From Nemophila menziesii (Eukaryota; Streptophyta; Magnoliopsida; Boraginales; Hydrophyllaceae), in contig JARWIR010000001.1 in NCBI GenBank assembly GCA_029959085.1, forward strand, positions 69,192,899 through 69,256,898: 64,000 nucleotides of DNA, read 5' to 3'. Both the position numbers and the translations under genes were made by a program. Below are positions 22,586 through 36,289 of this stretch, in pieces (the first letter of the stretch is position 1; each line of letters opens with the position of its first letter). The notes beneath the pieces are model-generated. The model searched no databases, was not told the DNA's origin, and saw nothing but the letters and a program-made list of their open reading frames with translations.

Positions 22586-24426
22586 TTCATTAATATTTTC
22601 AGGATTTATCAAGGCTTAGCCCACAACTCGTCATATTTGGTTTGATATGGATACTACACATTACTTTGAGAGTCATGATGATATTACTGAGGAACATCTT
22701 TATCAAAATATTTTTGCTTCTCACTTTGGTCAATTATAAATAATTTTTCTACGGAATCTGGAAAATTGTTTCACATCGCTTGGTAGTGAAATTTCGAGTC
22801 TTGGGTACAATACCCTTTACATGTAAGACATATTGCTCATGCAATTTGAGATCCTTATTTTTGTCAACAAAATGTGGAAGCTGATACTCGTGGAGGTGCT
22901 CTTGGCCTAGTTAATATCTATTAATATAGTGTTTATTAGTGGTGGTATATGATTCGTTTACATACTAACAATTTTTTTAAGCATTAGGTCTTTTTCTATT
23001 ATTTGTGTATGCCCTAATCTTATTAGCATGTTGCTAACCTGGTTCAAAAATGTAGAATCTTGTATGAATCATAATTTATCAGGATTCTTAAGTGTAAGTT
23101 CCTTGGCTTGGAAATGGAATTTAGTACATATCACTATTCATAGATCCATAGGGAGTTCGTTTCAGAGGAATAATTTTGTAGATCTATTATCAGAACCCCA
23201 AGGGTTCGCCCCCTTTTTATAGGTCAGTGGTATATTTATGCTCAAACCACCGATTCCAATAGTCATTTATATGGGACCTCCCAAGGAGTAGAAATGGCCA
23301 TTTTAACTCTTCTCGGGGGAACTCCATCCATAAACACAAAGTTTATGGCTGACTGATATGGCTCATCATTTAGTTATTGCAATTCTTTTTCTGGTAGTAT
23401 ATCATATGTATAGAACAATTTTGGGATTCGGCATAGTATAAAGATCTTTTTGATGCACATATTCCCCCGAGGAAAATTGGGATGTGGGTATAAATGTCTT
23501 TATGACACAATCAACAATTCTTTTAATTTTCAATTATGCCTTGCTCTAACTTCTATAGGGGTGATTACGTCTTTGGTAGCTCAACATATGTACTCGTTAC
23601 ATGCTTAATCATTCATAACTGAAAATTTTACTACTCAAGTTGCGTTATATACTAATAATCAAATCTATCGCAGGATCCATCATGACTAGAGCTTTTTCTT
23701 GTGGAGGTATACCTGTAATTAGAGATTATAATTTAGAGAAAAATTAAAATAATGTATTTGCAAGAATGTTAGAGCATAAAGCAGTTATCATATCACATTT
23801 AAGGTGGTCCATTCTCTTCCTAGGATTACATACTTTGGAACTTTATGTTCATAATGATGTCATGCTTGCCTTTGGTATCCCAGAGAAGCAAAACTTGATC
23901 AAACCATTATTTTATCAATGGATACAATTTGCTCACGGTAATACTTCATATGGGATTGATGTACTTTTATATTCATATGGTTTGGATGGGTTCATTTTTA
24001 TTAGCATTGAAAGCACATCATACTGTGGCAAGGTAAAGGTTCACAATTTAATGAATCATCCACTTATTTGATGGGTTGGTTAAGATATTATTTATGGTTA
24101 ACCTTTTCACAACCTGTAAGTGGATATAACCCTTTTGGTATGAATAGTTTATCGGTCTAGGAATGGATTTTCTTATTTGGACATCTTGTTTGGGGTATTG
24201 TATCTATGTTCTTGATGTATATGCATGGATATTTGCAATATTTGATCGAAACTTTGACGTGGGATCATGAACGTACACCTTCGACCAATTTGACTCACGA
24301 GAGATATAAACTAGTTGCCCTTTTCCATTGTGCAAGGAATATTTGTTGGATTGTCCCACTTTTCTTTAGGTTATATATTAACTTATGTTGCTTTCTTGAT
24401 CCCACATTGGGAAAATTTGGTTTTTT
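22586..24426 (+). pseudogene. psaB: psaB pseudogene (copy 1)
   Basis: Photosystem I P700 apoprotein A2 relic starting ~28 nt after psaA, as in plastomes. Readable pieces are [87 protein letters not shown] and [17 protein letters not shown]. It is about 1.84 kb against 2.2 kb for the intact gene. A block between the [13 protein letters not shown] and YCGKVK-like segments, which would carry the Fe-S Cys loop, is deleted. The deletion is shared with copy 2, so it predates the duplication. Confidence 0.9.
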
Positions 24427-24545
24427 GTTGATGTCTTGTATCTGTGATAATCTTATTTCTTTCGATGGAGAGGAGGATCACCTTCTTATATTTATACATC
24501 TAGTTTTTGACTTGTATCATGGATACTAATAGGAACTAAACCATT

Positions 24546-24847
24546 ATGACAAGGAAAAGTTTGATTCAAAGGGAAAAGAAGAGGAAAAATTTGGAACATT
24601 TATATCATTTGATACGGCGATCTTCAAAAAAATAAAGAAGCAAAGTTCCCTCGTTGAGTGACAAATGGGAAATTTATGGAAAGTTATAATCCTCATCACG
24701 GAATAGTGCACTGACACGCCTTCATTAAAGGTGCTTTTTAACAGAAGATTGCAAAAAAATTATCGAGACTTTGGATTATCCAGACACATACTTCATGAAA
24801 TGGTCCGTGCATGTTTGTTGTCGATAGTAAAAAGGTGTAGTTGGTAA
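24546..24847 (+). pseudogene. rps14: rps14 pseudogene (copy 1)
   Basis: Plastid ribosomal protein S14 relic: starts MTRKSLIQREKKRKNLEH, ends [20 protein letters not shown]...SW and stop. It has an in-frame stop and frame damage in the middle (around the VPSLSDKWEIYGKL region). Position after psaB is canonical. Confidence 0.9.
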
Positions 24848-25179
24848 GGATTAACCCTCTATTTGATTTCTATGGTTGATGATCATAAAGGTCCCTTTTA
24901 ATATTATGTAAAAATACGATATCTATTTGTAAATATATTGTAGAGGGGTACATTCAGTTATTTTTTCCTATTAGTTTTCAATTCTTCTCTTCAGCATCTG
25001 GGAGAGCAAATCATGTCCCTGCAACATCTTATTTCGTCAAACTAGTTTGGTTTGACTGTAGTAATATAATTACTTAACCATTTGAAGGTTGCAGGGGGGA
25101 GAGGAATAGAATCCTACTCTATCATGAGAAACTATAGCCAATCTTTGGTTATAGTAAATATATTAATTTATCTTTCTTG

Positions 25180-25250
25180 GGCGGAGATTGGGAATTGAAC
25201 CCGCGTCTTCAACTTGGAAATGTGAAATTTTACCATTCAACCATTTCCAA
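25180..25250 (-). pseudogene. trnG-GCC: trnG-GCC pseudogene (copy 1)
   Basis: The minus strand aligns over 71 nt with plastid tRNA-Gly(GCC). The T-arm (gcgggttcaattccc) and D-arm are recognisable. The anticodon has changed from GCC to TCC and the acceptor stem no longer pairs fully. Confidence 0.8.
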
Positions 25251-25457
25251 ATTTTTTCTTGATACATATTTTGTTCGTACATCCATGATATATATACATG
25301 GAATATTTGTGTAGTGTTGGACCAAACTATCTTCAAGGCAATAACAACTATTGTATGAATTTTTTATTTGTCAATTAAAACATTTTTTAGAATTTTGACC
25401 CCCCACCCCTCTCATTTTTTTTGTTTCATTTATATTTTTAATCAGAGCCGAATAGGT

Positions 25458-25646
25458 TGAAAAGATAAGAGAATTAAGGATACCCACTACAAAGACTAAT
25501 CCAATCCATAACTATGTACCGAAAAATACAATATTTTTATTACTTGACCAATTATCAGGAGAAGCAAATACAATAGGCACTCTAATCAATAAGATTGATA
25601 AAGTAGCAATTTATTCAAAAACAGCCAATCGGAAAGAAAGAGTCAT
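25458..25646 (-). pseudogene. psbZ: psbZ pseudogene (copy 1)
   Basis: Photosystem II protein Z relic, about 62 codons. It starts MTLSFRLAVFE* (with a premature stop) and continues [21 protein letters not shown] to LVFVVGILNSLI. The terminal stop has been lost. Confidence 0.85.
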
Positions 25647-25966
25647 GATTTTAATCCTCCACGCTACCAACAAATGAACTATACCATTTGATTCCTTTAT
25701 AAAAAATTGTAGTGAACTTAGAGATGTTATTAATGTCTTTGTAGATATATGTCTCTGTCAATTTGGCAATGTTCATTAGATGTTATACATATTCCACTTC
25801 AAAAAAATGGATGTCGGGTTATGTGACACAGCGCTTCGAACGAAACTACCCCTACTAGTTACCTAAATCAATTTTGGGATGTGGTAAGAGTTTACTTGAA
25901 TTATTGTACATGTGTGCTTAGTAATTTAGTATATTTTTTTCACTTCATTGCTTGTAGGTTTCGAGA

Positions 25967-26169
25967 CTTCAACATTTCCTCGACTTTATTGATGTGAACA
26001 TCTCTCTTTTGAGGCTCCTAAACTTGACCCTCACTTATCCTATTTGGGTCCCCCTTCTATGCGAGAAAAACGGTTGTGCAATTCATGTATGCACCAAGTA
26101 CTCCTATACCACAAAGTGCGTCCTCAAGATTCTCAACTTGTGGGATGATGGGGTTACGATTCATGTCTA
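25967..26169 (+). pseudogene. Unrecognised exon-like open stretch (copy 2)
   Basis: Copy 2 counterpart of the open stretch at 1009-1221, again following a cttgtag acceptor-like site and staying open to the same TAA. A few codons change an amino acid relative to copy 1 (for example Leu to His twice), and there is no frameshift. Family unknown. Confidence 0.25.
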
Positions 26170-29100
26170 AATTTTGGTTCCCCTTTATCTCTTATCGTAC
26201 TTTCTTATCTATTTTACATTTCCTTTGAAAACTAAATTACCTTGAATATCCTTGAGCATGTCTAGCACCTACTGAGAAAAAAGGAAAGACCAAGCGTAAA
26301 ATCTAACAACATAAATATAAACCAAAAATAAAACAACAATGAACTAACTATTATCGAGAAACAACGCCAAAAACTTGTTGTCCCCAAATGTGTGATTTAA
26401 AATCAACACCGGAGAATAAAACTCACAATTGTATGACTCATCACAAGAAATAAACTGATCAGAAAAGTATAATCTTTATAAGGAATAAAGAGTTAACAAG
26501 CATAATTTTTGTTCTAATATAGATAATCTTTTGGGTGAAAACTAATAAATAAACTAAAATATATTTGTTTGGTATTTGAAACAGAACTACGAAAATAGAA
26601 ATTCATACAACTAAAACTTAACTAAGACAAAATTTAAAGGACTAAAAATTAACACAGAGAGAAGATGAGAAGCATAACTCAAAATCACTCATTTGCAACT
26701 AGCATAACATGGGTATAATTTTTAATCTAAAGGTAAATTAGGAAATTCAGTTGCTACATTTATCTAACGCCTCAAGTTTTAACCTTAATTGGTTATCTAT
26801 CTAGTTTCGATCTAACAATTCTAAAACTCAACCATAAAATTATAACTTTAGTTTTGAAGACTAAACCCCCTTACGGGTTTTATTTAATCCCTAATACAAC
26901 TATTAAGATACAAAAATACATGAAGTATATGAATTATTATAAACAAGAATTACACAATCAATTTAAATTAATATGTAATCCAATTATTTTTTGAAATCAA
27001 TTCCAAATCGTTGATAGGGTTCAAACATGTGCAATATCAACCTAAAATAAGAATTTCTGAACGTCAGATGCTAACTCTCTAGGTTCTCCCATCTTCAAAA
27101 AAAGTACATATTTTCCCCTATAATTTAATGAGAATGAAGTCGCAAGCTCAATACGTTCAAATGAAATTTTAACCCATTTAACCTTAAAAGTTAAAAGATG
27201 ACTGTTACTATTATAAAAGAGGTTACAATGATGTATTGTATTGCTTGACTCCTATCTTATTCATGAGGTATAAAAGTTCACTTAAAGTATACCCTAATCA
27301 TTACCAAGTCCCTCTTTCTCCTTGTCATAATAGCCATGAAATTCTTTTCTCGATCCAGAGTTGGATTAAACCGGAGAACCCGATCTATTAACATATTTGG
27401 TTATAGGAATATTGACTATCAAATAGATTAGGGCTTAGGATTTTTATGTAGATATAAATTTAAATAACGTGAGGGAAGGGAATAAGTTGAATATAAGAGA
27501 GATAATCCGTTTATATGATTAAGAGGATGAGAGACCCGACTGAATTCTGAGTAAAATTCAAATATGGACATTAAACATATAAGGGTCTGGATTTCCGATC
27601 ATGACTTGAAGTTAAAATATGACTAAATTGGTTTGTTAACTATAGGAACAGTTGTACACAACCTTTTACTTTTACCATAAGAAAATACAAACCTACAACT
27701 ATCATGACTAACATGTAAGAACAAACTATAACATATATTAGCATATAAGCAAACACGTAAGGATCATATGAAATATTTCAGTACATTAAATAGACAAGAG
27801 GAGCACAATAACAAAACTAAAGGATAAATGATAAAATACAATGTTAGTCGACATCCGTAAGATAGATCATCCATTTGGTAAAACCTTGTTTCATTTCGAT
27901 GATCGTATATTTCCATCACATGGATTAATTGCATGGATCCAATCTGGTTTGGGTTCATCGATAATTATTTCACATTACTTTGTAATTTACTTTAACTGTA
28001 GGAGTAATTTCATTAGAGTCAAAATCATCACTTTTCTCTAGAAGATCACATAGTTTGTGGGTCTGGACAAGAAATCTGACATGAAAGACGGCGTACCTTT
28101 CAAATTGGTATTTAAGAAAATATTAATATTTGGATTAATAAATGTATCTCATCCTTTATTTCTATTTGTAAACTATATATCATTGATATGAGGCGTTTTA
28201 GTCAATGTAAGCATATTGATAGGACATGGATTGAATGTTGCTCTAATTTATAATATATTCTACCAAACCACTGGTAAGAATATTATACTTATTTCGTTAC
28301 ATAAGCTGGAGTAGGATGATAGGCTGATTTGTCCCTTCTAATCAAAAGGTATGTATATTTACAACGTTTGAATGCTATGTCATTTCTTAAGGTTGAGAAC
28401 AATCCTAATGCATTTGGAATGTAGATGTTTCTATTAGTACCCAGATTTTAATTTTAAGTGACACAAGATATCCCTATCTTGTAATTCATATCGAACTAAA
28501 AGAAAATGTGTTGACTCTTTGGAATGTAAGGTATGTCCTTATCGTGTGAAATTTGTATCTTCAATGACTCATGTTCTCATTTATCTTTTAGAAAATATTT
28601 CTTTGAGAGATTGGGTTAATCATCAAATCCATGCCTTTTTATTGGGGTATTGAGTAAAAGGTTTCTCATATTCTACATTTTTATTCCCTTCTACATATTG
28701 AGTTTACTTGTCGCTTTAAAACCCAAGGAGAACTGTTGGTTTGTGGAGGTGGGAATTGATCAAAATTTCAACTAAGTTTCTTATAAGTGTAATTTTTTTT
28801 TATTGTGAATTAGTTTTAGAAAGTGAAGTGGTTCCTATCCTATTGCATGTAATATTATTGTAAATTTGTCGAAGTGAAAGGTTAGAATTTCAACTGTATG
28901 CACTGAATTTGTTCAAACCTTAACTCTTCTCCCAACAATATATTTAATTTTTGGCCTCTCATGTAGATGATCATGAAATTTGTTGTTTATAGGATGCATA
29001 ATAATATTCACCATGTTTCTTGATCTAGAAATAGAGTTCTAGCCGGCTAGCTAAGTATATTATGTGTGATTTTCTCCTAGAGTATTATTAATTTGAATCA

Positions 29101-29880
29101 TATTAATTTTTAGTGGGTTATAAAAAAAGTAGACACCTAATGAGTTACAACAAAAATTTAGACACCTAATGATACATATTAATTTGTCACTAGATGAAAT
29201 CAACCATTTTGGATATTGTTGAATGAAATGCACTAACATATGTTACTAAAAAACAGGTGTTAAGATGATAATGTCAAATGTAAAATACCTTTATCGTAAA
29301 TATATTTATTTTTCTTGTATAAATATATCCCTATTTTGTTAAATAGATATTTATCATTTCAAGGCATTGTATAATGGATATACAAATTTAATAAATTGGT
29401 GGTTAAATCCCTTCTCTAATAACTCAGTGATATTAACATAAAAAATGTAAAATAAAAATCAAGATATATCCCTCCAAATAATACTGTGAACAAACTATTA
29501 AAGTATCATATACAACTATATCTAAATTAATAACTATTTAAATAAATTTTTAGTCTATCATTTAGTATCATATACGAATATATCGAAACTAATCCTAACA
29601 AAAATTAACTCAATGTTTAATTAATTTTGACTTTATCTCTCTACATTTTAATCATACAATAGAAATATCACCTCCAAGTCGTTTACAAGACTTATATGTA
29701 GTAAATCCTACCATTAAGGTTATACGAAAAATTCTATTAATATGGCCTGACAAATGTTACACATTCGACATATCGCTAGAGATTATATTATGTATTTGAT
29801 GTCTTATCTAGAATGTAAAGATTTTTTTACTAACTTCCACAATACAATTTTAGTTCCAACCGTAGGGTGGATTCAGTTTT
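26170..29880. other. Unclassified AT-rich DNA (copy 2)
   Basis: Counterpart of 1222-4995. It lacks the 87 bp equivalent to 1810-1896 (junction at about 26755-26758) and has a 13-mer direct repeat, agacacctaatga at 29131 and 29160. The possible CACTA piece noted in copy 1 recurs near 28185-28355. Confidence 0.45.
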
Positions 29881-30174
29881 ATGAATCAAGTCAATTACAC
29901 AAATGTTCAAGTTAATGAAGTAGTAACCCCAATTGTAATGGATCAATTTTACTGTAATGGAATGTTAGGATGCAGTACCGTTGCTATCTCCGGAATAACA
30001 TACACCGGTATTAGAGGAACATTCAAATATAGTTCCTCTAATATTGGTGAATGTTATTCAGGAGACAAGAACAGAGGATGCATCCTAACATTCCATTACA
30101 ATAAAATTGGTCGACTACAATTGGGGTTACTACTTCATTAACTTGAGTGTTTGTGTAATTAAGTTGATTCACAT
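29881..30174. repeat. Polygalacturonase-derived inverted repeat / long hairpin, copy 2
   Basis: Left arm 29881-30020, loop 30021-30031, right arm 30032-30174, the same geometry and loop sequence as in copy 1. A handful of bases differ from copy 1 (for example aatgttcaag for aatattcaag) and the foldback is preserved. Confidence 0.9.
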
Positions 30175-31415
30175 AGCAAGATATATTTTTTAAACTACTT
30201 TGAGGTGATCCTTCTATTTTAGGACTAAAAGGTAAAGTGTTAATAGTCATAATTAATTAAATATTGGATTAATTTTTCTAGGGATTAATTTTGATATATT
30301 CGTATATGATATTAAATGAGGGACTACAAATTTATTTAAATAGTGAAATATTTTTTGTATTAATTTTTTTTCTCATGTTTTTATTTAAAAGGACAGTCTC
30401 CTGACTTCAAATTTTGCTAATATGTTTATGAAGATTATAATGTAAAAGTTAATTTAAATTTTTTCTCTTACTTGCCAAGTTTTTTATTCTAACCTCATTT
30501 AATGAGCTACTTATGATAGAGTAAGAAACAGTAATGCCAGACGTAACATCTTTCCCACCATTTTCTCCTAGACTTCCAATGCTAATTCTATATGAAGGTC
30601 CACAAGTTGCACCATAGATTTGTATGTTTGATCATCCTCTACGAATAGCTATGCAATCATCACCTGTAAAGTATATAACCAAAATATTTGAAATAACATG
30701 TAATAAAAATTTAAATATATTAAAAAATAATTGTAAAATACATTAATAAAATTGATTGCTTACTACATGAACCATATAAATCATGGATAATCACGTGTTG
30801 ACTAAATCATAACCTGACACCTTTTGTGTTTGAGTTGTTTCCAAGGGATGAGATATGTAATCCAAATATTTTCACACCGACACATCCAAGGATTACTAGA
30901 TGTATTGAAGTTCTGTTTGTTATTAGAATATTGGTTAATACAACATTAGTATTTTTTACAATTGAGAATACCTGCCATTAAAAGGTTACCAACTAAATTT
31001 TAAGTAGATGAATTTTTACCTAGTCATCATTTTATTTTTGTACATAACAATGCTTTATTCATTTACTGTTTAAAAAGTGACATGATACTTTAATCTTGTC
31101 ACCCATTTTAAACAATACAAGAATGAAATATTATGTTTAATGATAATTGACTAATTATCAAAACACTATTAGTATAAGGTAGAAGGATGTTTGTTTACTA
31201 ATAATTTGAAATTAAACTCACTGTTGGCTTGTTATGTGGTAAAGTTATGGAGCCTTGTCCTTCAATGGTTCCTCTCCCTTGAACTGTTATACATTTCAAT
31301 TTTACGAATGTCATTAATGCTCCATAACTTGTTCCCCATGCCTGGAAGGAGCGGGAGCGATAACATTTCCTTCTAACTAGAGGATTAACCAACATTATTA
31401 ATAGCATTACAGATA
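30032..31415 (-). pseudogene. Polygalacturonase (GH28) pseudogene, copy 2
   Basis: Duplicate of the relic at 5147-6530 with the same exon order and damage. The VQGRGTIEGQG strand segment is near 31198-31407, where a 69-codon frame remains open. The SPNTDG-type segment is near 30780-30960 and the GDDC exon near 30455-30680. The C-terminal exon (VNEVVTPIVVDQFYC) lies on the minus arm of the hairpin at 30032-30174. Copy-specific changes include a differently decayed GDDC exon and loss of a few bases in the first exon relative to copy 1. No functional enzyme is possible. Confidence 0.85.
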
Positions 31416-34400
31416 AATTATAAATAAAGATTAGTTCAAACCAAGGTTTTCTTCTTAAATTTTGTAGTCCGTCAACCTGAATTATGTAAATATGAATGGG
31501 AAAATAATAAGAATTTACAAGATAATGATATTAATTAGAAAGAGTGAAATTCACCTGAAATGTAATACCCAGTGCATATTTTACTCTTGAAAATAGGGTA
31601 GGTGAGGCAAAAAACACAAAGGGTATTGGTACTTAAACAACAGATCCCTAAACTCTTTAATAATTATGAGAGACATGTCAATATCAATATATGTCATATA
31701 AATGTAAAATTATTTTAAACACAAGATTGTATTACTAAATTTTTTTTACTGTAAAATTATTTTTGACCCAAACAAAATTAGGTTTAAAGCTAGCGTTTGA
31801 TGGTCTCTCAGAAAAGGTTAACCCTAATGAAATAAGAACTGTTATGTCCTCTCGATGAATTAATGAAATATACATATATTATATATTTATTCCACTATTT
31901 ATTAGTCTATGGAGGATAAAGTAATTTTCGAAGGTAACATATTTATAAGATAATGGACCCTTAATTATGTTAGATCTTAACACAAACAGATATTTTACAA
32001 TCATATCAATAACTAAGGAAACATTGTAACTCAACTATTCAACAATTTTTCATAATTTTCGTGATGCTAAAGAATTAAACTTGAAAAAAATAAGTTTATT
32101 TCATTGTTAAAACCAAGTATTCGACCAACTTACATAAATATAATGTTGTCAAATAATTAAACCGAAAAGTAAAAACATGAATCACATGTGTTGTTAGTTC
32201 TTGTCTAAAACCTTTATAAGAAAATGCTCATCTTTTTAAAAATAAAAAAAATATCACAAATATACCATATTACATTAATATACCTTCTAACTTTCCCCTC
32301 TAATTTTATAGCTAAGAATAATTTTGAAAATTTCTTTAAATTTTTTCCAGTTAGATTTATTTGATACTTTTTCTTAACATAAGAATCAATCAGTGGCAAA
32401 ATGACCCACACTAGAATAAAGAATGGAATCATAAAACTAAATAAATATTTTATTCATTACCAATGTGTTGTCTCTTATCCCATCACCTTTAGCACCATAT
32501 ATTACGACACTGAAAATGGATACTGAAATAACAAAAAGTGTTGACCACTCAAGAAAAATAAATGAAATAGATATCTCAGTGTTAAATTTGAGTAGGCAGA
32601 CCTATATATGTTATTTCCACCATTTCTTATGTATATTTCAAAATATGTTGTAGACATTTAAAGGGTAAACACCTTAATTTATACAAATGATTGATGGACA
32701 TATATGTCCAAAAAAGGTGGTTAGGGAAATATACAATCATATATTAAACTCTTGTAAAATATTATTATGGTTTTATGCATGATTCTAAATCTAGAAAATC
32801 CTTTATAATTTTCCTATTTTCCAGAAGTAATAGTTGATTCTTATTTTGAAGTATGGTAAGCTATTAGTTTAATAAAAAACTCCTTATCTTATGCACTTAT
32901 ATAGTACCAACTTAAATGTTTTAGATTTGACTAATACGAAAAAAATGACCCAATAGAGAATTGTAATGAATGGTACCGAATCGTATCTAACTTTTATGAA
33001 AGGAAAAATACTTTAATCCAATATTAGATGGTCCAATACCAATCATATTATGACACATACCCAATGTTTTAGACATGCAAAAACTAATTAGAATAACTAC
33101 CTAATCAATTTTAATGACATGTATTTTGTTAATATAATTAATGGTTATGATGTGAATATCAAACCATCCAATATAGGATGAAAGTCTTACTCTTTATGGT
33201 ATAATATAATACATTTTACCACCTTCAAATATCATAAATCCTTTAATTTTTTTTAAATAGCAATTGACTCTTGTTTTGAAGTATGATAAGATTTTAATTT
33301 AATAAAAAACTCATATCTTACGTTTTTAAATAGTACAAACTTATTCAACACAAAAATAAAATAAAACTAATTCAAGTTAAAAAAATTCAGATTTTAATAG
33401 TACTTAAAAATTACCCAATTCGAAAAGAAAGGATATGTAATTCATAAAATTTGAAATAGAAAATAACATAGTACTTAGTTATATTGAATTTCTTCGAAGA
33501 ATAATATAAGGTTGATTTAAATACCAACGACAGTCACCACAAATAAAATAGTCTTGAAAAACCATACTGTTGTGCAATATTAGATATAACTTTTAAGTTG
33601 AATTAAAATTATCTCTATGAACAAAAAGTTTGATGCCAAAACAAGCGGCCTTAAAGGATCCTCGAAACTAATGCAAGTTACAAAATCAGTTTTGTAAAAC
33701 TAATGGTAGATACATAAATCTATTATGAAGAAAGTTACAAGTTTGAACAAGTATTAAATTTTGGATGGAAAAAAGTCTTAATTTATAAGTTGGGTGGGCA
33801 AAAATTCGTTAAAAAACTTGAAGTATAAATATTTAATCTAGGAAGGATACTATTTAATTAGGGTTGTGGTAGAATTAGGATCTAGAAGACTAATACACAG
33901 GATGGGTATAATGTATAATTTTATTAATAATTTCCTTACAATATTAAAATAATTTTCACGATAATCCAGGATTAAGGCGGTTTCATACGGCTCGTCCGCC
34001 TATTATTCAACACCATCGAGGAACTATATTCAAAGTGTTTTTTTAGCATAAAGTATTATATATTGCACCTAAAAACATGCAAAACCTCTAATAGAAGGTC
34101 TATTGAGATACCATATTATTTTCAATACAATAATATAAAAACTTTACACCACAAAGTAAATATTGAACGCCATAAATGGAGCATTCATTCAATCAAGATT
34201 TAAAGTATGATAAAAACTACATTTGGCATTCAATCTGCCATAAAATTAAACGTTTATTAGATGCAAGAAATTCTAATAAAAAAAATTTGTTGTTACTTTT
34301 ACAATTTCTTTAATAAAACTTATTGGTTCCTAATATTTATTAGAGTTTATCAAAAATATATCTATCTTATGTCCCAAACGTCTTAACACTGGCAATTATG

Positions 34401-34565
34401 TCCAGTTAAGAATGAACTAAGGATTCATATAGGATGTTTGGATAAAGGTATTGCATAATTATTTTTATATATTCATGTTGTAATTATTTTAGTAGATAGT
34501 TATAGATTAATTTAAGTTTATTCCTTTTAAAGTGGTGTCTTATATTTTGTGATAGAATAATATTA
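31416..34565. other. Unclassified AT-rich DNA (copy 2)
   Basis: Counterpart of 6531-9635. The minus-strand frame at 32214-32432 is shorter than its copy 1 version because of a frameshift, which argues against coding constraint. It also holds a ~45-bp segment near 31946-31990 (ataatggacccttaattatg) that copy 1 lacks. Confidence 0.45.
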
Positions 34566-35690
34566 TCACTGAGACATCTTTTTTGAAGTTTAATGGATCT
34601 AAGTAGTGATATTCCCTACTATTTGACATATCTTACATCTTTGTCATATTTTGGATTATTTCTATTTTTAGAGATTTTGTGTCTTAAATGTGCGTTAAGT
34701 GTGTAACTTTTAGTTACATGGTTCATATGAGATGCCAATATGATTATGAGAAGTCAATAACTCAAGTCCAAACTCAAGACAATTCGTAGAAAGAGAAAAA
34801 ATCCACTTAGCATTCTTTAGCATTCCAAACTCATTTTCCTTCATGTCTTACGTTAATTTTATTCAGTTTTTTTATTTTAAACACGATTCTTACATTATTA
34901 TTGATTATTTTCATTATTTAATTATAAACTCAAACCCTCTTACTTGAGGATTTCTATATGTATGAACCATTGTTAGTTATTTAATATTTTTGTGAATTTG
35001 GGATTATATTATATTAAATTAAAGTAAAGTTTATTTCTATTAACTATATGTGTGTTATTATTGTCTACTTGTATTCTGGTCAAATATTAGGCAGTGTTAG
35101 TAATTTAGACTATATTACAGATATAGCAAATATACACTTGGTGTTCGTTAATGAACTGGAAGGTCTTGACTATCCAAGTAGTCAATAGGGTTAAAACCAA
35201 CTATAGCTTGAAAGAATTGTAGGGTCACTCTGAAGAGGTATTTAGTGTCGTTGGATAGCTTCCAATCTATCAGAGAGTAATTCGGGAAAAACATCGAATT
35301 CTGACTTCTGTGGGAAAATGCCACTACACCCTTATTCCAAGAAACATTAAGTTAACTACTTTGTACTAGAAATACTCAAGCTTCTTTCTCATATTTTTAT
35401 ATATTTTAATTTATTTATTAGTTTAATTTGTATTTCCATATTGGTTCTTACATTTCTATCTTTATTAATTGTCTTAGTTACTATATTTCTATCGCACCTT
35501 AGTTTTATAGATAAAAACCCAATTAATATTTTTAGCTTTATTATTTAAACTTGCAACTTGCGCTACCATAATCATAAACAAAATTATCTAAATCTTCAGA
35601 GTACCATATCCCCCTATTCTTATCAACAATACTGCATTTGCGAGAAGTAAGTTCTATCAAGGTAATAATTTATTATCACATACTTAGGGA
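34566..35690 (+). mobile_element. Degenerate LTR-like sequence (copy 2)
   Basis: Duplicate of the LTR-like stretch at 9640-10765. Here its first bases read tgagacatc rather than cgagacatc, which fits a TG-starting LTR slightly better. Ends remain approximate. Confidence 0.35.
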
Positions 35691-36289
35691 CAGAAAGTAG
35701 TAATCCTAAAAATGTTTTGGTTTCAATAGAAATTCAGTTTTAGTCTATTTATATTGTGTCTTGCAAATCAAACCTTTTTCTTCGACATTGATTAATTTTG
35801 TGCTTTTACTCTTTTACAAAAAACTAAGAACAAAACACTAAATATTTAAACAATTCAAGGCAGCTTACTAATCTCTACACATTATATTCTTATTACTAAG
35901 ACGATCACACATTCAAGAATGTATATAACTATGTGATAGTATTCTAGGTTTAATACCAAATATTTTTAAATTTACTCAAGCCAAGACGAGTGTGAGATAT
36001 TTGACAGCTAAACCAATACTCCTTTCAAAATCAATGACTTTCTCTCTCTAATCAAAATTCTCTCTGTGTTCTCTAATAAAATATCCCTCTTGTAAAAAAG
36101 TTAGGGATTAACATGAAAATCAACTCTCGTAGAAGACGCAAACTACCTATAACCTTGGATTGAAGAAAGAATAAAAATGTTTATTTTCTTGTAGGACAAA
36201 ATAAGAAAAAAAAGATGCTTGTATCTAGAAAAGACACCAACTTTTATAGTACGTAACCCACCATTGCTGAATTTTTTATCGAGGGTTTG
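35691..36289. other. Unclassified AT-rich DNA (copy 2)
   Basis: Counterpart of 10766-11358. The copy 1 frame starting at 11183 is interrupted here. No feature recognised. Confidence 0.4.

Larger units (their letters stand above)
762..25709 (+). repeat. Tandem segmental duplication, copy 1
   Basis: This segment matches 25710-43414 base for base along its length, apart from point differences, small indels and the 7.46-kb retrotransposon at 12915-20373, which is absent from copy 2. The left edge is sharp: similarity starts at tagtgaacttagag (762), and the preceding sequence differs from that before 25710. The right edge falls inside plastid-derived DNA just downstream of psbZ. Removing the retrotransposon leaves about 17.5 kb, close to the 17.7 kb of copy 2. 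A sampled stretch (2881-3240 against 27736-28090) shows about 2% differences by eye. Confidence 0.95.
21563..25709 (+). other. Plastid DNA insertion (NUPT), duplicated part, copy 1
   Basis: Chloroplast large-single-copy sequence in native order and orientation: psaA (3' part), psaB, rps14, trnG-GCC, psbZ. Every gene is decayed by stops, frameshifts and deletions. The psaA 5' part is missing because the insertion begins inside the gene. trnfM, expected between rps14 and trnG, is not recognisable. Confidence 0.95.

Noticed and set aside
24850..25170. trnfM-CAU expected between rps14 and trnG
   Set aside because: A few weak matches (for example ggttgcagggggg) but no alignable tRNA. Treated as deleted or unrecognisable.
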